Under the pieces are notes generated by a model. The model was not told where the DNA came from. It worked only from the letters and a program-made list of their open reading frames with translations, and made no database searches. A stretch of 64,000 bases of DNA from Gammaproteobacteria bacterium (lineage in GTDB: Bacteria > Pseudomonadota > Gammaproteobacteria > Ga0077536): contig JACKNG010000004.1 of NCBI GenBank assembly GCA_024235015.1, forward strand, positions 248,001 to 312,000. The letters are read 5' to 3'. The translations under genes were made by a program, and so were the position numbers. Positions 36,246 through 45,500 of this stretch are shown piece by piece (the stretch's first letter is position 1; the number at the start of each line of letters is the position of its first letter).

Positions 36246-36327
36246 TTTTGGGGACAGTATAGGTATGCCCGGAAAGCCCTGTTCATCGGCAATTCGGTAC
36301 AGGGGCATACCTATACCGTCCCCCAAA
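36246..36327. repeat. REP-like imperfect palindrome, copy 1
   Basis: Two 25-nt arms (36246-36270 and 36303-36327) are inverted repeats matching at 23 of 25 positions. The left arm contains GGGGACAGTATAGGTATGCC; the right arm is its complement and ends in CCGTCCCCCAAA. The 32-nt centre has a further CCCTGT/ACAGGG pairing. It sits between the CoA-transferase and the hydratase genes. A sequence with the same arm ends occurs at 46953-47028. The layout is that of repetitive extragenic palindromes mobilised by RAYT transposases; no such transposase is in the window. Confidence 0.7.
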
Positions 36328-36343
36328 CGCATGAGGAAGTGAC

Positions 36344-37105
36344 ATGTCCAAGGTCCTGTTCGAGAAACGCGGCCAGGTGGCCTACGTCACCATCAACCGT
36401 CCAGAGCGCCTGAACGCCTGCGACGAGGAGACCTACAACACGCTCGCCGCGACCTGGCGGCAGGTGTGCGATGACCCGGACCTGCGCGTCGGCATCCTCA
36501 CCGGCGCCGGCGAGCGCGCCTTCTGCGCCGGCAGCGACATCCGTTCGGAGACCTTCGGCCAGCCGGGGCGCATCCCGGGCGGCGAGCTGTTCCCGGCCAT
36601 GAACGCCATGACCAAGCCCATCATCGCCGCCATCCACGGCCACTGTAACGGCGGTGGGCTGGAACAGGCCCTGGCCTGCGACATCCGCGTCGCGGCGGAC
36701 GATGCGAAGTTCGGCCTGGGCGAGGTGCTGCTCGGCGTGCTGCCCGGTGGCGGCGGCACCCAGCGCCTGCCGCGCCTGATCCCGCTCGGCCGTGCGCTCG
36801 AGATGCTCTACACCGGTTCGCGCATCGATGCCGCCGAGGCCTTGCGCCTGGGGCTGGTCGACCATGTCGTGCCGCGTGCCGAGCTGATGGCGAAGTGCGA
36901 AGCGATCGCGCAGGCGATCTGCCGCGGCGCGCCGCTGGCGGTGCAGAAGATCCGCGAGGCGGCGCTGCGCGGTCTCGACCTGCCGCTCGCCGAGGGCCTC
37001 GATCTCGAGCGCGCCAACATGGCCTTCCTGCGCACCACCGAGGACTCGAAGGAAGGCGCCGCGGCGTTTGCCGAGAAGCGACCGCCGAACTGGCAGGGGC
37101 GTTGA
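36344..37105 (+). CDS. Enoyl-CoA hydratase/isomerase family protein
   Basis: 253 aa crotonase. The oxyanion-hole region is FCAGSDIRSE with GHCNGGGLEQALACD. Both catalytic Glu residues of true hydratases are kept: one in GGGLEQAL and the other 20 residues later in FGLGEVLLG, so hydration of an enoyl-CoA is likely. The C-terminal half has LPRLIPLGRALEMLYTG and an ending EKRPPNWQGR typical of catabolic hydratases. TGAGGAAGTGAC precedes the ATG. It probably belongs with the CoA-transferase upstream, though the REP-like palindrome lies between. Confidence 0.92.
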   Translation: MSKVLFEKRGQVAYVTINRPERLNACDEETYNTLAATWRQVCDDPDLRVGILTGAGERAFCAGSDIRSETFGQPGRIPGGELFPAMNAMTKPIIAAIHGHCNGGGLEQALACDIRVAADDAKFGLGEVLLGVLPGGGGTQRLPRLIPLGRALEMLYTGSRIDAAEALRLGLVDHVVPRAELMAKCEAIAQAICRGAPLAVQKIREAALRGLDLPLAEGLDLERANMAFLRTTEDSKEGAAAFAEKRPPNWQGR

Positions 37106-37218
37106 GGCGGTGGAGAACCACGGCGAAAGCAAGGTGACAGTTTCTGGGAGAAGTGCGCCGGGTACCGGTTTTGCGATGGACGTTCAGTAGCTGTTACCTG
37201 GCTTCGCGCAGCAGCCGA

Positions 37219-39201
37219 ATGAACCCGGTAGCCCCGACGTCGCGGATCCTGACACTGGTCTTCACCGATCTCGTTGCCTCGACGGCATTGAAGGCCCGGC
37301 ACGGCGACCATGCTGCGGCGGAGCTGCTCGGCCACCATCGCACGCTCCTGAAAGGTCTCGCCGCCGAACACGACGGGGAGGTCGTCGATTGGGCCGGCGA
37401 CGGTTGCTTTCTCACCTTCGAATCGGCGAGCGCGGCCATCCATTTCGCGCTGCGCCTTCAGGCTGCGCACGCCGAGGCGAGCGAGCTGCCGGGTGTGCGC
37501 GTGGGCATGCACATGGGCGAGGTCAGTGAACGCCTCGAGGACGGCGGCGTGGCCCGGCGGCGCGTGGAAGGCCTGGCCGTGGATCTCGCGGCGCGCATCG
37601 GCGCACTCGCACGCCCCGCGCAGGTGCTCGTCTCGGTCGCGGTTGCCGACAGCGCCCGGCAGCGCGTGGACAATCGGCTGTTCCCCCGCGCAATCACCTG
37701 GCGCAGCTGTGGCAGCTACGCGCTGAAAGGGATTTCCGCCCCGGTCGAACTCTACGCGACAGGCCTCGAAGGCCTCGGCGAACTCGAACCACCGGTGCAG
37801 CCCGACGCCGCGGTGCCGTCCGCCACGCGGCGATGGAAGACACCGAATGCGCGCCTGATGCCAGCCGCGATGCTGGTACTGGTGCTGACGGCCGGCGTCG
37901 TGCTGCATCGGCTGGGCGACGCGGCTTCGCCCGGCCGGACACCCACGCCCGCCAACCCCACCGCGCCGACCAACGACATCGTGGGCGCGACGGGTGTTGC
38001 GGGAACGATCAGCGAGCGCGCGGCCATCGCCGTGTTGCCGTTCGACAATCTCTCGCCAGACCCTGAGCAGGCCTTCTTCGCCGATGGCCTCGCCGAGGAC
38101 CTCATCACCCGTCTTTCCGCCTGGCGGGCCTTCCCGGTCATCGCGCGCAACTCGAGCTTCCAGTACCGTGGCGGCAATCTCGATCTGAAACGAGTGGGTG
38201 CCGAGCTCGGTGCCCGTTACCTAGTGGAAGGCAGCGTGCGGCGGGGCGGCGAGCGCATCCGCGTCACGGCCCAGCTTATCGATACCCGCTCCCGCGAGCA
38301 CTTGTGGGCGAAGAGCTACGACCGTGCAGTCACCGACATGTTCACGCTGCAGGACGAAATCAGCGCGACCATCGCCGCCTCGATCGTCGGTGACGTCACA
38401 CGCGCCGAGGCCGAGCGCGCGCGGCGGCGCGGCACGGCTGACCTCGACGCCTGGGGCGCCTACCAGCTCGGTCTGCAGAGCCATGACCGCTACACCCGGG
38501 AAGGCTTCGCCGAGGCACGCGCCCACTTCGCCCGTGCGCTGGAGCTCGACCCGGACTTTGCCGCTGCTTTGGCGCACCTGGCGAACACGGAGACGTTCGC
38601 CGTCTACTGCGGCTGGCGGGAGCTCACGGCGGAGTGGCTTGCGGTAGCGATCGAGGCCGCGCGCCAGGCCATTGCCGTCGACCCGCGCGAGTCAATGGCC
38701 CACGCCGCTTTGGCTTCCCTGCTGGCACTGGGCGGTGATGTGCCTTCGGGCCTCGCCGCCGCCCGTCGCGCTATCGATCTGAACCCCAGCTCACCGGAGG
38801 CGTGGCTCGCATTCAGCTGGTTGAACATCCTGAACGGAGATTCGAGTGCGGCGCTCGCGGCGAGCGAACGCGCCCGCACGCTCGACCCCCACGGTGCCCA
38901 TGCCTGGTTCGCCGACGACAACATCGCCGGTGGCCAGTGGGAACTCGGCAATTTCGCCGAGTCGATGGTCGCTGCCCGCCGCATCGTCGCCGCGCGGCCG
39001 AACTACTATTGGGGCCATCTCTATGTCGCTCTGAACGAAGTGGGGCTCGGCAGGCTCGACGCCGCGCGCGCCGCGGTGGCCGAGGCCAGGCGGGTGTACC
39101 CGGCGTTGACGCTCGCCGTCGTGCAGCGCCTGTACAGCGTCGCGCGCCCGGACGTCGATGCGCGCCGCAACGCCGCGCTGCGCCAGGCCGGCCTCGAGTG
39201 A
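37219..39201 (+). CDS. Membrane-anchored class III cyclase-homology / TolB-like / TPR protein
   Basis: 660 aa from the ATG at 37219. Order: cyclase homology domain (about 8-170) beginning ILTLVFTDLVASTALKARHG; one membrane helix (about 210-229, MPAAMLVLVLTAGVVLHRL); a TolB-N-like domain (about 270-394) with IAVLPFDNLSPDPEQAFFAD and YLVEGSVRRGGERIRVTAQL; and TPR repeats (about 407-654). The two metal Asp are present (FTDLV and WAGDG), but the adenine-specifying Lys is Asp (VVDWAGD) and the transition-state Asn is Asp (GLAVDLAARI). It may be a weak, altered or inactive nucleotidyl cyclase acting as a sensor. The next gene starts 7 nt after its stop. Confidence 0.85.
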   Translation: MNPVAPTSRILTLVFTDLVASTALKARHGDHAAAELLGHHRTLLKGLAAEHDGEVVDWAGDGCFLTFESASAAIHFALRLQAAHAEASELPGVRVGMHMGEVSERLEDGGVARRRVEGLAVDLAARIGALARPAQVLVSVAVADSARQRVDNRLFPRAITWRSCGSYALKGISAPVELYATGLEGLGELEPPVQPDAAVPSATRRWKTPNARLMPAAMLVLVLTAGVVLHRLGDAASPGRTPTPANPTAPTNDIVGATGVAGTISERAAIAVLPFDNLSPDPEQAFFADGLAEDLITRLSAWRAFPVIARNSSFQYRGGNLDLKRVGAELGARYLVEGSVRRGGERIRVTAQLIDTRSREHLWAKSYDRAVTDMFTLQDEISATIAASIVGDVTRAEAERARRRGTADLDAWGAYQLGLQSHDRYTREGFAEARAHFARALELDPDFAAALAHLANTETFAVYCGWRELTAEWLAVAIEAARQAIAVDPRESMAHAALASLLALGGDVPSGLAAARRAIDLNPSSPEAWLAFSWLNILNGDSSAALAASERARTLDPHGAHAWFADDNIAGGQWELGNFAESMVAARRIVAARPNYYWGHLYVALNEVGLGRLDAARAAVAEARRVYPALTLAVVQRLYSVARPDVDARRNAALRQAGLE

Positions 39202-39208
39202 CGCCGCG

Positions 39209-42200
39209 ATGAACTGCGCGGCCTGCAATCATCAGCTGCCGGACGGCGCTCGCTTCTGCCCGGCCTGCGGAACCGCGTGCGCCACACACTGCACGAACTG
39301 CAATGCCGAACTGCCACCCGGCGCCCGCTTCTGCGCGAGCTGCGGCACGCCAGTCACCTCGGCGCAAGCGCAAGCTGCCGTCACCACCGCCCGCGTGCCC
39401 CGCGACTACACCCCGAAGCATCTCGCCGACAAGATCCTGCAGGCGAAGTCCGCGCTCGAAGGCGAGCGCAAGCAGGTCACGGTGCTGTTCGCCGACGTCA
39501 AGGGTTCGATGGAACTCGCCGGTCAGCTCGATCCCGAGACCTGGCATGGGATCCTCGACCGCTTCTTCGCCATCCTCGCCGAGGGCGTGCACCGCTTCGA
39601 GGGTACGGTCAACCAGTACACCGGCGACGGCATCATGGCCTTGTTCGGTGCGCCCATCGCGCACGAGGATCATGCCCAGCGCGCCTGCTACGCGGCGCTC
39701 CACCTGCGCGAGCGGCTCGGCCAGTATGCCGACGAGTTGCGCATCGACCCGGGTGTCAATTTCTCCTTCCGTCTCGGCATGAACTCGGGCGAAGTGGTGG
39801 TCGGGCGCATCGGCGACAACCTGCGCATGGACTACACCGCGCAAGGTCAGACGGTGGGGCTGGCGCAGCGCATGGAGCAGCTCGCGCCCGCCGATGGCAT
39901 CGCCCTGTCCGAACACACGCGCCGGGCGGTGGATGGCTACTTCGCATTGCGTGCGCTCGGCGCGGTGCCGATCAAGGGCCTCGACGCGCCCGTCGGCGTG
40001 CACGTGCTCGAGGCGACCGGCCGTCACCGCTCGCGCCTCGATACTGCGCGGGCGCGCGGCCTGTCGCGCTTCGTCGGACGTGACGAGGAGATGGAAGCGC
40101 TGGAAGCCGCGCTGCAACGCGCCCTCGACGGCACCGGGCGGGTGGCCGCGGTGGTCGGCGAGGCCGGCGTTGGCAAGAGCCGCCTGTGTGCCGAGTTCGT
40201 CGAGCGCTGTCGCGGCCAGGGGCTGACCGTCTACGAGGCGCATTGCCCGGCGCACGGCAGGACTATCCCCTACTTGCCACTGCTCGAGCTCCTGCGCAAC
40301 CTGTTCGGCATCACCGACCAGGACGGCACGCGCGAGGCGCGGCAGAAGATCGCCGGCGAGCTGGCCCTGCTCGACGACGACTTCGCCGACGATCGCGCCC
40401 TCGTGCTCGATTTCCTCGGCGTTGCCGATCCGAAAACGCCGTCATTGCAGCTCGAACCCGCGGTGCGCCAGCAGCGTTTGTTCACCTTCCTGCGCCGCCT
40501 GATCCACCTGCGCACGCAGTCGACCCCGCTGGTGTTGATGATCGACGACCTGCACTGGATCGATCCGGGCAGCGACCAGTTCGTCGCCCGTATCGTCGAG
40601 GCGGTCAGTACCACGCGGACCCTGTTGCTGGTCAACTTCCGCCCGGAGTACAGCGCCGAGTGGTTGCGCAAGTCGTGGGTCCTGCAGCTGCCGATGGCGC
40701 CGCTCGGGCCGGACGAGCTCACGGCACTGGTGCGGGACTGGGTCGGTTCGCACGGCTCCGTGGCCGACCTGCCGGCCCTCATCGGCGCCCGTTCCGGCGG
40801 TAATCCCTTCTTCGCCGAGGAGATCGTGCTGTCCCTGCTGGAGACGGGCGCGCTGGCGGGAACGCGCGGTGCCTATCAACTGGTCATGGCAACGGAAACC
40901 TTGCAGGTACCACCCACCGTGCAGGCCCTGCTCGCGGCACGCATCGACCGCCTCGGCGAGCGCGAGAAACAGGTGCTCTATACCGCCGCGGTCATCGGGC
41001 GGGAGTTCCCCCGGCCGCTGCTCGAGACGGTGATACCCGAGCGCGGCGGCGACCTCGATGACGCGCTCGCGAACCTGCTCTCGGCGGAACTAGTGTACGA
41101 ACGGAGCCTCTACCCGGTCGCCGAATATGCCTTCAAGCATCCCCTGACCCACGAAGTGGCCCTGCATGCGCAACTCGGTACCGCACGCCGCGCGCGCCAC
41201 CGAGCGATCGCCCAGGCGATCGCCCGGGCGGTCGCGGCGCGGCCGGACGAACAGGCCGGCCTCGTCGCGCACCACTTCGAACAGGCCGGCGAGGCCCTGG
41301 TCGCCGCGACCTGGCACGTGCGCGCCGCGCGCTGGGTCCAGCGCACCGATCTCGCCGCCTCCTACCGGCATTGGAACCAGGCACGCGCGCTCGCGGAGCC
41401 ACTCACCGGCAGCGCGGACGCCACCCGGCTGTTGCTCGAGGTCTACCCCGAGTTGCTGACGACGCTCGATCGGCTCGGTACCGAGGCGTCCCAGTCCGAC
41501 GCGCTCTACCACACGGCCGTCGCGCTGGCCCAGACGGCCCAAGACCGGTCAGCCGAATGCCTGATCGAAGCCGCCTACGCCTGGCTCCTGAGCGGGCATG
41601 GCGACTGGGCGGCGGTGGAATCCCACGCGAGACGGGCAATGGTCCTGGCCGATGCCGAAGCGGTCCAAGCGGTTCAACTCCATGCGCGCTATACCCTCGC
41701 GCGCGGCCTGCTCTGGCAGTGCCGCCTGCACGACTGCGCCGCGGTGCTCGACGAGGTCCTGGCCATCGGAGGGAGCGACGATGCCATCCAGGTCGAGATC
41801 CTCGGCCGCCGACCCTACCTGGAGTCCCTGTCGCTGCGAGCCAACGTCGCCGCCCAGCTCGGGGCGCCGGGACGCTTCGATGCGTTCTCCGCTCGCCTTC
41901 CCGAGCTGCTACGCCGCATCGGTTCGCACTGGGACGCCTCTTACGTGCTTTGCGATCACATCTGGTTATGCTGGGTACTTGGCGATGCACGGCGCGCCGA
42001 AGCCGCCTCGCTCGAGGCGTTGCGCGTGGCCGAGCGCTTCGGCGCCAACAACGGCGTGGTTTACGCGTTGCTCGCGCGGGGGGTGGCGAAGTACCTCGCG
42101 GAGCGATGGGTCGAGGCGGACGAGTTCTTCACGCGCGCACGCCAGCTCATCGCCGAGAGCGGCACCGGCCGCGAGTGGGACATCTTCATGGATGGCTACC

Positions 42201-42577
42201 AGGCCGTGTGCAAGGCCGGCATAGGAAAGCGTTCTGACGCATTACGACTGGCCGAGCACGGTGTCGAGCACGCACCCACTGGAAACTTGGATTTGGTGTT
42301 GTTGTTGAACGGTCGCGAGCGAGCACGCGTGCTGCGCATGCTGGGTGATGCGAATCTCGCCGCCGAGCTCGACGCACAGATCGCGGAGGCGCTCGAAATC
42401 ATTCGACGCTCGGATGGCCAGCTCTGGCTGCCGTTCATGTTGCTGGAACGTGCCGGACTCGCCCGGCTGCGCGGCGACCTGCAGGCCATGGCGCAGGATC
42501 TCGCCGAGGCAAGACGACTGCTGGCGGCGATGGGCGTGACCGGCTGGGAAGCCTACGCACGGTCGATCGAAGCATGA
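39209..42577 (+). CDS. Zinc ribbon-cyclase homology-ATPase-TPR signalling protein, paralogue 1
   Basis: 1,122 aa. Two N-terminal zinc ribbons (MNCAACNHQLP, RFCPACGTACATHCTNC, RFCASCGTP). Then the conserved bridge VPRDYTPKHLADKILQAKSA and a class III cyclase homology domain (about 88-270: VTVLFADVKGSMELAG, NQYTGDGIMALFGAPIAHED). A STAND-like ATPase follows with Walker A GEAGVGKSR near residue 318 and Walker B LVLMIDDLHWIDPGSD near 445. The C-terminal 450 residues are TPR-like helices. Metal Asp residues are kept; the Lys position is Gln (NQYTGD) and the Asn position Gly (TVGLAQRM). No membrane segment. It likely couples ligand or partner binding by the TPRs to ATPase switching. Confidence 0.88.
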   Translation: MNCAACNHQLPDGARFCPACGTACATHCTNCNAELPPGARFCASCGTPVTSAQAQAAVTTARVPRDYTPKHLADKILQAKSALEGERKQVTVLFADVKGSMELAGQLDPETWHGILDRFFAILAEGVHRFEGTVNQYTGDGIMALFGAPIAHEDHAQRACYAALHLRERLGQYADELRIDPGVNFSFRLGMNSGEVVVGRIGDNLRMDYTAQGQTVGLAQRMEQLAPADGIALSEHTRRAVDGYFALRALGAVPIKGLDAPVGVHVLEATGRHRSRLDTARARGLSRFVGRDEEMEALEAALQRALDGTGRVAAVVGEAGVGKSRLCAEFVERCRGQGLTVYEAHCPAHGRTIPYLPLLELLRNLFGITDQDGTREARQKIAGELALLDDDFADDRALVLDFLGVADPKTPSLQLEPAVRQQRLFTFLRRLIHLRTQSTPLVLMIDDLHWIDPGSDQFVARIVEAVSTTRTLLLVNFRPEYSAEWLRKSWVLQLPMAPLGPDELTALVRDWVGSHGSVADLPALIGARSGGNPFFAEEIVLSLLETGALAGTRGAYQLVMATETLQVPPTVQALLAARIDRLGEREKQVLYTAAVIGREFPRPLLETVIPERGGDLDDALANLLSAELVYERSLYPVAEYAFKHPLTHEVALHAQLGTARRARHRAIAQAIARAVAARPDEQAGLVAHHFEQAGEALVAATWHVRAARWVQRTDLAASYRHWNQARALAEPLTGSADATRLLLEVYPELLTTLDRLGTEASQSDALYHTAVALAQTAQDRSAECLIEAAYAWLLSGHGDWAAVESHARRAMVLADAEAVQAVQLHARYTLARGLLWQCRLHDCAAVLDEVLAIGGSDDAIQVEILGRRPYLESLSLRANVAAQLGAPGRFDAFSARLPELLRRIGSHWDASYVLCDHIWLCWVLGDARRAEAASLEALRVAERFGANNGVVYALLARGVAKYLAERWVEADEFFTRARQLIAESGTGREWDIFMDGYQAVCKAGIGKRSDALRLAEHGVEHAPTGNLDLVLLLNGRERARVLRMLGDANLAAELDAQIAEALEIIRRSDGQLWLPFMLLERAGLARLRGDLQAMAQDLAEARRLLAAMGVTGWEAYARSIEA

Positions 42578-45500
42578 ACTGCGCACAGTGTGGCCGCGAG
42601 AATCCGCCGGAGAACGCCTTCTGCGGCGGGTGCGGTGCGGCCCTGGAACGCGTCTGTACGGCCTGTGCGCGTTCGAACCCGCCCGATCACCGCTTCTGCG
42701 GTGGTTGCGGCGCGCCGTTGCAGGCCCCGGGGGCAGCACAGTCGGCTCCTGCAGTCGTGCCCCGCATACCGCGCGACTACACGCCGAAACATCTCGCCGA
42801 GAAGATCCTGCAATCGAAGACGGCACTCGAAGGCGAGCGCAAGCAGGTGACGGTGCTGTTCTGCGACATCCAGGGCTCGATGCAGCTCGCCCAGGAACTG
42901 GACCCCGAGCACTGGCACCACCTGCTGGAGCGCTACTTCGAGATTCTGACCGCGGCGGTGCACCGCTACGAAGGCACGGTCAACCAGTACACCGGCGACG
43001 GCATCATGGCCCTGTTCGGTGCGCCCATCGCGCACGAGGACCACGCCCAGCGGGCCTGTTACGCCGCCTTGCAGGCGCGCGATGCACTGCGTGAGTTCGG
43101 CGACCGGCTCCGGCTCTCGGAAGGCCTCAACTTCAGCTTCCGGATAGGCCTGAACTCGGGCGAAGTTGTGGTCGGCAAGATCGGCGACGACCTGCGCATG
43201 GACTACACCGCGCAGGGCGCGACGGTCGGGATCGCGCAGCGCATCGAACAGCTCGCCGCGCCGGGTTGCGTGTACCTGGGCGGCACGACCGAGCGCCTCG
43301 TACGTGGCTACTTCCGGCTGCGTGCGATGGGCGAGACGAGCCTGAAGGGCCTGGCGCAGGCCGTGGCGCTGTTCGAGCTCGAGGCGCCGGGACAGGTGCG
43401 CAGCCGTCTGGATGTCTCGATTGCGCGCGGTTTGTCGCGCTTCGTCGGGCGGGCGGCCGAGATGCAGGTGCTCGAGACCGCGCTCGCCAACGCCGAACGC
43501 GGCCACGGCCAGGTGGTCGGTATCGTCGGCGAGGCGGGCCTGGGCAAGAGCCGGCTGTGCTACGAGTTCGTCGAGAACTGCCGGCGGCGCGGCCTGCCGG
43601 TCTACGAAGCGCACTGCCCGGCGCATGGCCGGAACATCCCTTACCTGCCGGTCCTGGAGCTCTTCCGCGACTACTTCGGCATCCGCGCCGATGACGACGC
43701 CGCGCAGGCGCGCAAGAAGATTGCCGGTACGCTGGCGCTGCTCGACAACCGCCTGCAGGAGGCGCTGCCGGTCTTGCTCGAGTTCGTGGGCGTGGCCGAC
43801 CCGCAGCATCCCGCGCCGCGTATGGACGCCGAGGCCCGGCAGCGGCAGCTCTACGAGCTCGTGCATCGCATCGTCGAGGCCCAGGATGCGCAGGGCCAGC
43901 TCGCCGTAACCCTCGTCGACGACCTGCACTGGATCGATCCGGGCAGCGATGCGTTCATTGGCCAGCTGGTGGCCGCGGCTGCCGGGCGGCGAAGCCTCGT
44001 GGTGCTGAACTTCCGTCCGGAGTATCAGGCGGCCTTCGCCGGCAAGGCCCATTACCAGCAGCTGCCGCTGGTGCCGCTCGGCGCGGACGCGCTCGGCGAG
44101 CTGCTTGGCGACCTGCTCGGTGACGACACTTCGCTCGCCGAACTCGTGCCGCGCATCGTGCGCTGGACGGCCGGCAACCCGTTCTACACCGAAGAGGTCG
44201 TCAACGCGCTGGTGGAGGCGGGCGACCTCGCCGGCCAGCCGGGGCACTACCGCCTGGTCAGGGCCATCGACGACATCGTGGTACCTACCAGCGTACGCGC
44301 GGTGCTCGCCGCGCGCATCGACCGACTGCCCGAGACCGCCAAGCGCCTGCTGCAGACCGCGGCCGTTATCGGCCGGGAGTTCTCCGGGCCCCTGCTGGAG
44401 ACCGTCAGCGATCTCGACGCCAGCGAGCACGCCGCCGCGAGCGAACGTCTCAAGGCCGGCGACTTCGTCTACGAGCGCGCGCTCTACCCGGTATTTGAGT
44501 ACGCCTTCAAGCATCCGCTGACCCACGAGGTAGCCTACCGGTCGCTGCTGCAGGCACGCCGCGAGCAGGTGCATGCCGCGGTTGCGCGAGCCATCGAGGC
44601 CAACGCCGGTGACAAGCTCGACGAGCAGGCCGCCCTTGTCGCCCATCACTACGAGCAGGCCGGCGAGATCCTCACCGCCGCGCGCTGGCACCGGCGCGCC
44701 GCCGAGTGGGCGGAGACGAGCGACCTCAAGGCCGCCCAGCAGCACTGGCTGCGCGTCGCCGATCTCGCTCGACAGTGCACGGAATCGGACGAGACCCAGG
44801 CGCTCGTGTCCCTGGCCTGCGGCCGGGCGCTGGTGATCGGCGTACGCATCGGCCTCGGGGACGCGGTGCCCGATGCCGTGTATGCGCAGGGAATCGCCAG
44901 TGCAGAGCGCTGCGGCGACGCGCGCTCGGTGCTGCTGTTGAAGATCGCGTTCGGCTGCATGATGGGCAATGCGGGAAGGGGTTACCTTGATTACATTCGT
45001 TACGCGGACGAAGCCGTCCGGGTCGCCGATGCGATCGGCGACCCGGCGTTGCGCGCGGGTACGCGCGTCGGAAAGATCTACAGCCACCTCTACTGCGGTA
45101 AGCTTCACGAAGCCGTCAGCGCGGCAGCCGAAATTATCGAGATCGTGGGGGGTGATCCCGACCTGGGCTCCGAGGTTCTCGCTTTGAGCCCACTCTATTC
45201 GGCACGCGGGGTACAGACGCTCGCGACCGGGCGGCTGCGCGATCCGCGCGCGGCCCTGGCGGTTCTGGCGGACGAACGGCCGAGAGCAGAGGCTGCCGGC
45301 CATCCGGAAATGGCGTTGTGGCTCGCGGGTTACGAGGTCGAGCTCAAGCTCGCGCTCGAGGAATCGAAGGGTCTCGAGAACCTGGCAAGACTGCAAGCGG
45401 CCTGGGCCGAGAACCAGGGCATGCTCAGCAGGGTGAACGCGGCAGTGTGCCAGTGCGATTTACAGGCCAGCAATCGCGCGTGGTCGATCGTACTTCGCAT

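Noticed and set aside
42553..45396. A 947-codon open frame on the minus strand opposite zinc ribbon paralogue 2; similar long antisense frames at 38813-40255, 59429-60586 and 60806-62488.
   Set aside because: Each is a frame shadow of a well-supported plus-strand gene; none shows family motifs or a ribosome binding site.
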